A stretch of 64,000 nucleotides of DNA from Rutpela maculata (lineage: Eukaryota; Arthropoda; Insecta; Coleoptera; Cerambycidae): assembly GCA_936432065.2 (NCBI GenBank), contig OW386286.2, positions 110,468,419 through 110,532,418 on the forward strand, in the 5' to 3' direction. The notes under the pieces are model-generated. The model searched no databases. It saw only the letters and a list, made by a program, of their open reading frames with translations, and was not told the origin of the DNA. Below, in pieces: positions 54,130-64,000 of this stretch (position 1 is the first letter of the stretch; the number at the start of each line of letters is the position of its first letter). A program made the position numbers and the translations under genes.

Positions 54130-55560
54130 TAATAACCCAGGCAGCAGAATGACGTCATTGTTTGGTCACCCGAGACGTCATTTTGACTCACGGTCATTAA
54201 ACCCTACCGTGATTTTGACCTTTGGAATGACGTAAAAATGACGTCATTATATCACAGCCCAGCAATGTCATTTTGTGACGGCACAATGACGTCATTTTGT
54301 GATGTCATGACGTCATTTTGCGACGTTAATCGGGCCATATGTAAGCTATTTTTGATTAATTGAAATAAATGTACATTTGAGAAATATAATAAATAAGCCA
54401 ATTTGGTGCAATATAGCATGTGAATGTTAGGGCTCTAGGAGGTTTCCATTTTCCGATGTATGATGCGTTGCAGGATGAGTTGCCATGTGCGATGTAGATG
54501 AATAGACAATTAATAGGTGAAACACTCACTGGTTTTTATCCTATATCTCGGCCCAGCCACATAATAATGATCTTTAACCTGACCATTGTAGAATCTATCC
54601 AAATCAATCAAAGTTTCCTGAATACAAGGGCGGATCTGGACCTTGAGCTTGGGGGGGTAACACTGAACCCAAAATTTTTTGATGAGCGGGGGGGAGAAAT
54701 CCGAAAAAATTTTTTTTGAAAAGCAAGGGGCAAAACTCCAACAAAATTTTTTCATCCTAAAAAATAAAATTTTAAAATGAAAGTTTCTTGGGGGGGGGGG
54801 GGTAATTGCCCTGTTAAAAGTTTTTTTCTTCCCAAAATTAACAAAAACCATAACATTTTAAAACAAAAGTTGATGATTCACAGAATCTTGGGGGGGGAGT
54901 AATTACCCCGTTACCCCCCCATAAATCCGCGCCTGCCTGAATACATTTGAACATTATTGCAATTTATATTCTTATTCATTTTCTTCCTTCGTAGGTTGTG
55001 CAGATGCTTGAGACTTTCCATCTATCTTGATGCTTATCTCGATCTGTTGCATGTATTCTTAAATTATTCATTTTCTATAAATTCATTAGAGGAATAAGGT
55101 AAAGAGTGACTGATTATTGTGAGTGGTTTGTATGTGGCGCCATCTAGAAATAATTTCTGCAATGAAAAAATGACGTCGCCAAACGTCACATCGACGTCAT
55201 AATTTCATCACAATAGGTGAGGTGCACGTGACGTCACACCCTGGAGGTAAATTACTAGCACAGTTGATAACAACACAAAAAGAAGGTCTATTATTATCAT
55301 TTATTGATTATATTTAACCCACAATATAAACTGTTCACTAGTTTTAAAGTAGAAATGTTTTACACAGTTTGAACTCTAACTTAAAATACCGTTTGTTTCC
55401 ATGGAAAGATGTCAAAAGTATCATAAATAAGTTGTTGTACCTCCAGAGTGCACGTCACCTATATGACGTTACTGAGACGTCATTTTTTTCGTCACATGAC
55501 GTCGTCGACTAATGTGACCAAAAAATGACGTCAAAATGACGTCAGTCTGCTGTCTGCTGG
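54130..55560. mobile_element. Inverted-repeat element dense in TGACGTCA
   Basis: Left part (54135-54330) and right part (55160-55560) are related inverted sequences: CCAGGCAGCAGAATGACGTC against GACGTCAGTCTGCTGTCTGC. Seven exact TGACGTCA octamers lie at 54150, 54239, 54287, 54308, 55229, 55526 and 55537, with further GACGTCA/TGACGT half-matches. The interior is interrupted by the hAT MITE 54625-54935. No coding sequence. The right edge is about 600 bp upstream of POP1. Confidence 0.6.
54625..54935. mobile_element. hAT-like MITE, 311 bp
   Basis: Ends CAAGGGCGGATCT and AAATCCGCGCCTG are imperfect inverted repeats. Both flanks read CCTGAATA (54617-54624 and 54936-54943), an exact 8-bp duplication. 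Rich in G-tracts, non-coding. Confidence 0.85.
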
Positions 55561-55654
55561 GAATGTCGCTTGATTATTTCTAAAACAAAAATCATATATT
55601 TATCGAGGAATCACCAAAAACAATATTTATGGAACAAAATATAGGTAATAAACG

Positions 55655-55930
55655 GTGTGTCCCACATTTCACGGTAACACACCGTCATAGCTCAGTTATT
55701 TATAATCCAATTTCAATCTTTGGATCGGAATAAAAGACCTTTACCATATCTTTTTTAAGCAAAACAAAACTTATTTTAGTCATTGGCGTGCATTTTTATT
55801 TAGAAAAAAAGAGTCGATCTCTGATCCGACAAGAACCCGCACTGTGGTTTTATACATGCTTACTTTGTACATAATGCAATAGATGGCAGGAGCAATAATG
55901 GGATCTGTCGTTACGCATCAAGGAGGTTGA
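55655..55930. repeat. Possible solo arm of a hairpin element
   Basis: Opens CGGTGTGTCCCACATTTCAC, similar in style to the CAGTGTGTCTCAC ends above, but no second arm was found. Confidence 0.35.
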
Positions 55931-56161
55931 ATTTATTCTACCTCCATGCTTTTAACTGAGTTTCACAGGTTGGTGTTGGTAATGTCACAGAAGAAGAAAT
56001 GTTCTGTGGTATTGTGGTAATGTCAAAGAAGAAGAAACTTCTATGGTAATGTTGGTATTATTTCCAAATCTCGAAGGAACTTTGATGCTGTAGAGGTTAG
56101 ATGTGTTAAAGTGTACTAAGTGTAGTAATAAACCGGGTGGTTACTAAAATTATTTAAGAAA

Positions 56162-57521
56162 ATGTCTGAAAATCAGCCAGATTCTAACGATGAAAAAGGT
56201 TATAAACTTCCACCAGCGTTAACTATTTTAAAATTTAGCGCAGCTCGTGGAAAAGAAATACAAATCATGCAAAAATCTCTTTCTTCCACATCAGGCACAA
56301 AACTAGCTTTTCAAAAGTTACCAAAACATATGAGACGAAGGGCTATGTCCCATAATGTAAAAAGATTACCTCGACGTCTGCGTGAAATTCATTTAAACCA
56401 AATGAAAAAATCTGGTTTGCCTCCAAAACAAAAACGGCCATCCCGTAAATATAGGCGTAGACCATACAATTTGTTTAGTGATTACATGAGGAGGCAGAGA
56501 AAATATAGATGGCTAGATACCCACATATGGCACGCTAAGAGATTTCATATGATTGAAAAATGGGGATATAAATTACCAGATCGCCCGTGTGACAAAGCTT
56601 TTAGAGCTTGTTATAGAGCCACAGTAAAACACTGTCTATTACAAGATATTTCCTACTATAGTTGTGTAGAAATCAAGGGAAATTATGATAGAATCATAGA
56701 TAATTTCAAAAAAATAACTGACCCTAATATTGGTTTAACGATTGGTGCTAGGCCCTTTTCCAAAGGGTGTAGAGAAGGTAAGATTACTATATTTAGCTGT
56801 GATTACAGTAAAAGGGCAATAGGTACAGTCTATTTTTACTGGAGACCGTCACAACCTGACAACAAGCATGTGTTATGGGTTTGGATACATGCTGCCTATT
56901 ATACTGAAACTTTGGATACTTTAATAAACTGCTTTCAATTCAAAGTAAAGAGTTTACGGCAAGACTTGTCGAGTGAAACTTCATGTTACACAAATGTCGA
57001 TAATATAGAATTAAAGGAATTAAAATTGGAATTGAATAGATTCAGATTAACAGGCACATTATCAAATGCAGTCCTTCAGAATTGTTTTCGAATATCAGAA
57101 AACCAAGATCAAGCTGAATGGCTTAAAAATTATTACGAAAATAATACTGATAATTTACTGCTACAAAAGGAATACTGGGAAAATTTAAAGAATGCTTCAA
57201 CTGCAGAACTTTCGCCACATTTAATTCTGTCATTGATAATTGTAGATCCTAGGCTAAATTTGCCTAAAAAACGAACAAAATCAGCATTAGAAATTAATGA
57301 GTGCTCAAATTGTGCGCATGTGTTACCGGAAAAATGTGCCGATGGTCCAATATGGGACAATACTATTCGTAAAATTGTTAAAGATAATAAAATGTCGAAT
57401 GCTCAGCTAGCTGAATTACGTAAAAGTCTATTAGTGCCAGGTTCAGATTTGGAAGAAAAAGGAGCACCTATACCCATTATGCTTATACAAAGACCAGGAA
57501 AACAATGTAGAGAAAATATTG
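56162..57521 (+). CDS. POP1: POP1, RNase P/MRP subunit, 5' coding exon
   Basis: Open from ATG 56162 for 453 codons to a donor at 57521 (TATTG|GTAAGC). Unspliced reading gives only seven more residues and a stop. POP1 is the largest protein of RNase P and RNase MRP, which process pre-tRNA and pre-rRNA in the nucleus. RRAMSHNVKRLPRRLREIHL (about 58-77) and WLDTHIWHAKRFHMIEKWGY (about 117-136) are hallmark basic stretches of the POP1 domain. Near 422-446, LLVPGSDLEEKGAPIPIMLI begins the POPLD domain, which the exon cuts off, as family proteins continue for several hundred residues. The C-terminal exon was not found in the remaining 6.4 kb, so it lies beyond the window or the gene is broken. Confidence 0.9.
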
Positions 57522-58180
57522 GTAAGCAACGTTTTGCAATTTAGTTTAGATGTCTCATTATATTGAATGTTGTTTTTTTCTTTATGATTAGGATTTCACA
57601 TTATATTATGTAACCATTATGTTTCTAGGTATAATTGGTTGATTTTTTAAAATTACAATAACTAAGTATTTGTGCAACAATTTAGGAAAAGTGTTAGTTA
57701 CTAATAGCCCAGTCGATGAAGGTATTTATTTACCCACAAAATTTTGCAAACTGAGTAAACTTTTTTTAATGGGTTCGTGAAAGTCTATAGAATAATATCC
57801 TGAAAAGTTTACATTTCGCTCGGGTGCAGAACATAAAAAGAAAGTGGAGAAAAAATTTTTTTCATCCATTTTTTCAAAATTTTGAAATTAAATCAAGCTA
57901 GAAAAAAATAAAAAATACAGATGGATAGATCAGTTATTTATAAACAAAAAAGGCCTTGAATACGCATGACTGTGACACCGACACCGACGCACTGAATTAC
58001 ATGTTACTAAATCAGAATTTGTTCAATCTACATGAGTATTGGCTCATTTAAAAGATAGAAATTGTAGCTTTCTGATGCTTTTTTGTTTTAAATAATACAA
58101 GCAAAGGATGGATGGGAAAAATATACTTATATATATTATCACGTCCGAACTCAATTGTCGCAATAAACAATATGGAAAAA
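57522..58180 (+). other. Start of the probable POP1 intron
   Basis: Follows the donor GTAAGC. No POPLD-like coding sequence is visible on either strand. AT-rich with no repeat family recognised until the HINE at 58181. Confidence 0.5.
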
Positions 58181-58854
58181 CCGCTGCCTAAGGAATCACT
58201 ACTTCCACATCTAGATTATCTATCCAAGTCACTCACAACGAAAAAACTTTGTATGTGGAAATAATTGTTTATGGAACTTTAATAATAATTATATTATTAA
58301 AGTTGAAATCCTCTACCCCAAAAACCCATAAAACGATACCCCACATCGATAGTGGGGTGGGGGTGGTGATAGGGGGGGGTGGTAAAAAAAATATTTTCAG
58401 GTTTCTGGTTCTTGTACATACACTAAATCACAAATTTTTTTCATCTCCTTTAATAAGGGAGTGGGGGTGGCTAATGCCAAAAATTTTTTTGAGACCTTAG
58501 CTTCTCTTGTATATACTAAATACCAATTTCATGGACTCTTACCTGCTTGATTTACCCATTTTCCCCAAATTTACCCCAATTTACACCCCAACCCTTCTAC
58601 GGAACAAGATGAAAATATAATCTAGTTCCAGATCTCGTTAAAGTACATATGTGTACCAAATTTCAAGTCAATATCTTAAACGGTTTCAGAGTAAACGTGC
58701 ACAAAAAATAAGTTACAGACAGACCGACAGACAGAAATTTTTTTTTCTCTTAAACTTAAAATCTCGACGTTTCATGACATTTTGTGCCTATTTGAACAAT
58801 AAATTTTTTTAAAAATTTTTTTGTCGTTGCTATTCTTCCACTGGATGTGGAAGT
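58181..58854 (+). mobile_element. HINE/Helentron-like element, copy f
   Basis: Starts CCGCTGCCTAAGGAATCACT after AAAAA and ends TTCCACTGGATGTGGAAGT. Microsatellite GACAGACCGACAGACAG at 58718-58734. Carries a local duplication of TTTAATAATA(A)T near 58276-58300. Confidence 0.75.
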
Positions 58855-58951
58855 AACAAATAAAAGCCCTTCAAAAAAATTCTTTCTTCATTGAGAACTG
58901 TTAAAAAGTATGTGCACTTCATGTTTATTATGGTTTATTAAGTTGTAGTCA

Positions 58952-59060
58952 GGGCGGGATTAACCATAAGGCTAAATAGGCTATAGTCTAGGGGCGCCGA
59001 AGCACGAGGGGGCGCTTCGGCAACTCAAAACTAACTAATTTCGTGTGTAGACTCCTTAAG
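58952..59060 (+). repeat. hAT-like terminal fragment
   Basis: CAGGGCGGGATTAACCATAA followed by GGGGCGCCGAAGC resembles the CAGGG(G/C)CGGATTAACC ends of hAT elements. No matching right end seen. A related fragment is at 60999. Confidence 0.45.
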
Positions 59061-59449
59061 GGCTGGCGAAAAAAACAGCCACAAAATCGAGTTGAGATAA
59101 TGAGCGTAAAAAATTGTTTGTTTAAGGAAAGACAAGCATAAAAAGCTTTTGTGCCCCCGTCTTATCTGGGCTAAAATTAATAAATTTGTATAAGCCTGTA
59201 TCTAGTATCTATGTAACTATTTTGGTTACATTTTATAATTACATCCATATTAAGCAGTATAAATACCAAAATACCTAACTATTCATTTACTTATATTTAA
59301 TTTTCAGGGATATTAGGATCTGAGAGAAAAGTAAATAATGAAATAGAAAATACGATATAATTTTTATCCTGTTCATGCGTTTAAAGTAAATATCCATATC
59401 TGAAGTTTTTATTGCCGTAATTCTTCCGGGTATAGCCTGAGTTCTTCCT

Positions 59450-59578
59450 TGTATAGTTGACCGCAGATTTAACAAGCACTCAAATAATGTCGGCGCCTTT
59501 GACCCATCAAACACGCTGCATCGCAAAACCAAAGATACTGACATTTTTTGAGTACCTGTTAAATCTACGGTTTACTAT
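59450..59578. repeat. Short hairpin repeat
   Basis: GATTTAACAAGCACTCAAAT against GAGTACCTGTTAAATC and GTATAGTTGACCG against CGGTTTACTATA form arms of about 45 bp around a 40-bp loop. Confidence 0.6.
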
Positions 59579-59698
59579 ATCTACGTCGGTACTTTTTTTT
59601 ATACAAGAAAAAAATTATTTATTTGTTATTTGATTATTTTATTTTGATAAAATTATCGAATTTAATACCTATTGTATAGTTCAGCGAAGAGATGTTTA

Positions 59699-60488
59699 CC
59701 TAATAGCACACGATGTCCGCCGGACGTCTGTTTTATGTCCATTTAATGTACTAACGTCCTATGTCCATATAGGGACAGGAGATGGATGTCTATTTCATGT
59801 CCGTTGATTTAAATATTATATTATTGTAATAAATGATAATATCTCCAACACGTTTCTGAGATATACATATCAGCGAATACCACACTGGCACATTCCAACA
59901 TATGTGCCGCAACAGACGTCCTTATGTTCGGCAAATATACACATTTTAGGTCCCTATAGGGACAGCAGCAGGACGTCTATTTAATATAAAAACAGAAAAA
60001 CTGATTTTTCAATTTTACAATGTTTTTGTTTACATTTGACCGTTATTTCTGTAAAATTTGTAGTTTATTTTTTATAGTAATTTGTAATTAATAATTTAAT
60101 TTTAACCTTTTTTGTAAATTATTAATGATATTATTTGATACTAAACATTTATTAAACATTCAAATACTTTCTACATTTTTAAATAAATAGCTATATGAGT
60201 CTAAGACCTACTTTCAGCTGTACAGTCTTCAAGTAAGTACCAGTAAACAAGATTAGTGGTCGAGTGATTTACAAATCATGAGATCGGCAGTTCGATTTCT
60301 ACTCATTCCAGTTTTTTTTTTTTTTTCTGTTAAAATAATTGGGATGTACAAATATTGTTCAAAGTTGTGACATTTAGACGTCCTTCGGCTGCCTGTCGGG
60401 TGTACTTTAAATCAAAAAGGAACGTCCATCTGATGACCTGTACATCCGTCGAGGACGTCCTTCATAGTACAATGCTGTGCTATTAGGG
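59699..60488 (+). mobile_element. MITE with tRNA-like module, full-length copy
   Basis: Ends CCTAATAGCACA and TGTGCTATTAGG are inverted. GACGTCC/GGACGT motifs recur throughout. At about 60250-60310 a tRNA-like stretch has a GTGGTCGAGTG A-box-like motif, a mutated B box (AGTTCGATTTC) and a T-run of more than 10 bases. The same module with a consensus B box is in the copy at 39132-39864. The target duplication is unclear. Confidence 0.65.
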
Positions 60489-60523
60489 TAGTACAAAAAA
60501 CACCCGACCTGCGCTGCACTTTA

Positions 60524-60762
60524 TATGGGGGTCTACAGACGATCCAACCAAACAACCGACCTCTTCGGTACACTTTGAATATTGCCATGCGAACTCATAA
60601 AAGTGAGCTGGTCTGCTGAGGCCAACATTGTCGGTACCTTTTGAAGATGCTGGAATTCCAGCAGACCAACTCACTTTTACAAGTTGTCATGGCAATTTTC
60701 AAAGTGTACCTAGAAGGTTGGTTGGTTGGATCGTCTGTACACCTCTTTGTACCTTCCGCGCC
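60524..60762. mobile_element. Palindromic MITE
   Basis: Ends GGTCTACAGACGATCCAACC and GGTTGGATCGTCTGTACACC. Arms share TACACTTTGAA / TTTCAAAGTGTA and GAGCTGGTCTGCTG / CAGCAGACCAACTC, with the fold near 60640. A solo end is at 16631. Confidence 0.7.
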
Positions 60763-60995
60763 GGTCTCATTGTTCGTCCGAAAGCGCGGAAGCAAAAAAC
60801 GCTGCAGTTTGACCGGCATGCGCCAGCTCAACTTTTTGTGCCAATTAAAGAAATGTATACATCTCTTATATGTTCTTTTCCAACTGTATCAACATTTTAC
60901 ATGATTATTTATAGGAAAATAGAAATGGAAAGAGATAGATATTATATCTTTCCACTCCTATAGTAATGCCGCTACCCTTTTTTGTAGCCGCAGGC

Positions 60996-61085
60996 TACCA
61001 GGGCCGGATTATCCATAAGGCAATCTAGGCTATAGCCTGAAGGGGCAGGCGCTAGGCATGAGGGGCGTCGCGAGTTCTTTGCGCT
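60996..61085 (+). repeat. hAT-like terminal fragment
   Basis: CAGGGCCGGATTATCCATAA followed by GGGGCGTCGCGAG. Left end only. The HINE copy g follows directly. Confidence 0.45.
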
Positions 61086-61107
61086 CTCAGCTTATTAAAA
61101 AAAAAAA

Positions 61108-61811
61108 CGCTGCCCAAGGAATCACTACTTCCACATCCAGATTCTCTATCCAAGTCACTCACAACGAAAAAACTTTGTATGTGAAAATAATTGTTTATGG
61201 AACTTTAATAATATAATATTTGAAATCCTCTACCCCAAAAATCCATAAAACGATACCCCGCATCGGTAGTGGGGTGGGGGTGGTGATAGGGGGGTGGTAG
61301 TGGGGGGTGGATGAAGTACAAAAATATTTTGAGGTTTCTGGTCCCTGTACATACACTTAATCACAATTTTTTTTCATCCCCTTTTATAAGGGGGGGGGGG
61401 GTAATGGGGGTGGCTAATGCCAATTTTTTTTCTGAGACCTTAGCTTCTCTTGAATATACTAAATACCAATTTCGTGGACTCTTACCTGCTTGATTTACCC
61501 ATTTACCCCAAATTTACCCCAATTTACACCCCAACCCTTCGACGGAACAAGATGAAAATATAATCTAGTTCTAGATCTCGTTAAAGTACATATGTGTACC
61601 AAATTTCAAGTCAATATCTTAAACGGTTCCAGAGTAAACGCGCGCACAAAAAAAAAGTTACAGACAGACAGACAGACCGACAGACAGACAGAAAATTTTT
61701 TTCCGCTCAAACTTAAAATCTCGACGTTTTATGACATTTTAAGCCTATTTGGACAATAAAAATTTTTTAAAATTTTTTTGTCGTTACTATACTTCCACTG
61801 GACGTGGAAGT
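61108..61811 (+). mobile_element. HINE/Helentron-like element, copy g
   Basis: Starts CGCTGCCCAAGGAATCACT after a run of 11 A and ends CTTCCACTGGACGTGGAAGT. Microsatellite of GACA/GACC units at about 61662-61692. About 704 bp. Confidence 0.75.
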
Positions 61812-62017
61812 AATATATATTTTCGTTTTTGAGAAAAATCATTTCTCCTGCCGCAATTTTGAAACTGGGAAAAACATTTTTTTTTCATATATCTCCGTCC
61901 CCCCCACTCGTCAATTTTGAATCTGGAGAAAAAATATTTTCTTCTGTAGTAACGAGGATTAAAAAAAAATACATCACAAATAATTTTAATTTCTTTGCAT
62001 GGTAATTTTTTTTTCAA

Positions 62018-62220
62018 TATAGATCTTTGAAAAGCGCATCTTTGTGTTATATTAATTCTTACAAAATATAATAGCGTGGCTTACTATGATTTTATTTTGG
62101 GGCAGAAAATGGTGAAATCTTATTAGCGATTTTTTTATTTCAAATCTGCGTGCACCACTGGATTCGGCAACCTCTCAAATGGGTTTGTACCAAATTTCGT
62201 GAAAAAATTCTTATTTTTGG
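62018..62220 (+). repeat. Direct duplication, copy 1
   Basis: From TATAGATCTTTGAAAAGCGC to ACCAAATTTCGT(G/C)AAAAAAT this block is repeated almost unchanged at 62980-63175. HINE copy h lies between the two. Confidence 0.8.
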
Positions 62221-62308
62221 ACTTTTCTTGAGTGACACCAGTGCAGTGCATCCCATTTTGCTTGGACCACCTCTATAAAAAGTATTTAATGCCCGATTTA
62301 GATATATT

Positions 62309-62970
62309 ACTTCCACATCCAGTGGAAGTATAGTAACGACAAAAAAATTTTTAAAAATTTTTATTGTTCAAATAGGCTTAGAATGTCATGAAACGTCGAG
62401 ATTTTAAGTTTGAGCGAAAAAAATTTCTGTCTGTCTGTAACTTTTTTTTGTGCGCACATTTACTCTGGAACCGTTTAAGATATTGACTTGAAATTTGGTA
62501 CACGTATGTATTTTAACGTGATCTGGAACTAGATTATATTTTCATCTTGTTCTATCGAAGGGTTGGGGATAAATTGGGGTAAATTTGGGGTAAATAGGTA
62601 AATTAAGCAGGTAAGAGTCCAGAAAATTGGTATTTAGTATATTAAAGAGAAGCTAAGGTCTCAAAAAAATTTTTGGCATTAGCCACCCCCATTATTAAAG
62701 GGGATGAAAAAAAATGTGATTTAGTGTGTGTACAAGAACCAGAAACCTCAAAATATTTTTTTACTTCATCCACCCCCACTACACCCCTCATCACCACCCC
62801 CACCCCACTACCGATGTGGGGTATCGTTTTATAGGTTTTTGGGGTAGAGGATTTCAAATATTATCTTATTAAAGTTCCATAAGCAATTATTTCCACATAC
62901 AAAATTTTTTCGTTGTGAGTGACTTGTATAGAAAATCTGGATGTGGAAGTAGTGATTCCTTGCGCAGCGG
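62309..62970 (-). mobile_element. HINE/Helentron-like element, copy h
   Basis: Reverse-oriented. Opens with the hairpin ACTTCCACATCCAGTGGAAGT, has a short CTGTCTGTCTG tract at 62430 and ends GCGCAGCGG before a run of nine T. About 662 bp. Confidence 0.75.
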
Positions 62971-62979
62971 TTTTTTTTT

Positions 62980-63186
62980 AAATATAGATCTTTGAAAAGC
63001 GCATCTTTGTGTTATATTAATTCTTACAAAATATAATAGCGTGGCCTACTATGATTTTATTTCGGGGCAGAAAATGGTGAAATCTTATTAGCGATTTTTT
63101 TATTTCAAATCTGAGTACGCCACTGGATTTAGCAACCTCTCAAATGGGTTTGTACCAAATTTCGTCAAAAAATACCTATTTTTGAA
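62980..63186 (+). repeat. Direct duplication, copy 2
   Basis: Second copy of 62018-62220. The two differ at a few scattered positions (GGCTTAC/GGCCTAC, TTTGGGG/TTCGGGG). Confidence 0.8.
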
Positions 63187-63349
63187 TTTTTGCTGAAAGA
63201 AATAGGAATTCAGAAATTGCAGAGAAAATCAGTGTTGCATGGGATTGTGTATTTATGAAAAGAGTACCTTGACTGAAGTAACTGTCACATGAAAGGTTCA
63301 TTGTTGTTGAGTAGATATTGCTTATTTATATTCCTATATTATCATAATT

Positions 63350-64000
63350 ATGCCCGCGCAAAGGTTAACTAATCAACAAAAAATAGAGATTATTAAAATT
63401 GTTGGTGATAATGTGAGATCTTCAAGAGAAGCTGCCCGCTATTTAACGACAGCACCGTTCGAAAAATTATAAACTGTTTTAATGATACTGGTAGTGTTTC
63501 AGAAAGAATTTCTAGAGGATCTGGCCACCAGAGGCAGCTTAATGATCTCGCTATTTTGGCATATTTTGACGAAAACCCTCGTTGAAGGAATGCTGCTCTA
63601 AATTTAAACATGTCTCGAAATACCATTTAGAGGTACCTTAAAATTCATAACCGAAAACCGTATAAACCCAAATTTTTACATAGGTACTTTGGAAGTGGGT
63701 GACGAAGTAAGAAGGTTTGAGTATTGCTTGTGGGCCCACAGGGAGTGGGAGTATTTGAATGACCCAGATTTTAAAAAAAAAATCATCTATAGCTGAGACT
63801 ACATTCACCACAAACGGTGTGGTTTCCGCACAGAATTGTAGGTTGTGGGCAGGGAAAAATCCCAATTGGGTAATTAATTGCAGAAATCAATATTCACAAA
63901 AAATAAATGTCTGGTGTGGTATTTTGAACGAGTGCTTAATTGATCCTTATTTTTTAATAAGAATTTAAACAGTTTGAATTTTCTGGAGTTCTTGAGAAAT
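63350..64000 (+). pseudogene. Decayed mariner/Tc1-like transposase, cut by window end
   Basis: From ATG 63350 the frames read RLTNQQKIEIIKIVGDNVRS, then REAARY, a helix-turn-helix region. Later GSVSERISRGSGHQRQLND and PYKPKF follow. ETTFTTNGVVSAQNCRLWAG and INVWCGILNECLIDPYF mark the first part of the DDE catalytic domain. The order is that of IS630/Tc1/mariner transposases, which cut and paste at TA sites. Frame changes and stops (for example near 63475 and 63583) show it is dead. The 3' part lies outside the window. Its terminal repeats were not identified. Confidence 0.75.

Noticed and set aside
61787..62017. A 76-codon minus-strand frame
   Set aside because: Lysine- and phenylalanine-rich from A/T runs at the end of a HINE copy, with no homology signal.

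Overview
The window is a stretch of a large, repeat-rich, AT-rich arthropod genome, almost certainly an insect. A beetle would fit, but the sequence does not settle the order. Two long intact open reading frames encode ordinary eukaryotic proteins: a METTL25/RRNAD1-type methyltransferase (48690-50024) and the 5' coding exon of the RNase P/MRP subunit POP1 (56162-57521). Smaller islands look like single exons: a probable RidA/UK114 first exon (22378-22448, minus), a THAP-like zinc-finger exon (about 42402-42501, plus), and an unidentified spliced pair (47040-47200 and 47265 to about 47520, minus). Nearly everything else is transposable elements, many nested in one another.

Layout. 1.0-5.2 kb is a nested set of foldback elements. 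5.2-13.4 kb is AT-rich with diverged repeats, one internal segmental duplication and a 2-kb palindrome. 13.7-18.8 kb holds a (TA)n tract, dispersed repeats, two inverted-repeat elements and a LINE fragment. 19.1-22.3 kb is a DNA transposon with long terminal inverted repeats, decayed coding sequence and two smaller elements inside it. 22.8-29.1 kb is a foldback element of inverted tandem repeats, split by a 4.8-kb CsRn1-like Ty3/gypsy retrotransposon. 29.3-31.5 kb has a hairpin hAT element and another inverted repeat. 31.76-37.53 kb is a second, older gypsy element on the minus strand with an Arc-like gag. 37.6-41.3 kb has three more palindromic elements. 41.4-50.1 kb is the most gene-like part. 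50.4-55.6 kb has minisatellites, a tRNA-derived SINE split by a hAT element, and an element dense in TGACGTCA sites. 56.1-64.0 kb is POP1 followed by a TE-filled stretch that looks like its next intron, ending in a decayed mariner/Tc1-like transposase.

The most notable signal is a family of about 700 bp present nine times on both strands. It has a terminal hairpin, a matching subterminal repeat, a (GTCY)n microsatellite core, insertion in T-runs and no clear target duplication. That is the architecture of Drosophila DINE-1 (non-autonomous Helentrons, HINEs). One copy lies in an arm of a palindrome whose other arm preserves the empty site. Several other elements have exact target duplications (8 bp for four hAT-like copies, 5 and 6 bp for the two LTR elements, TAA for a Harbinger-like element, TA for mariner-like hairpins), so many boundaries are precise. 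No CRISPR array, operon, rRNA gene or intact tRNA gene was seen.
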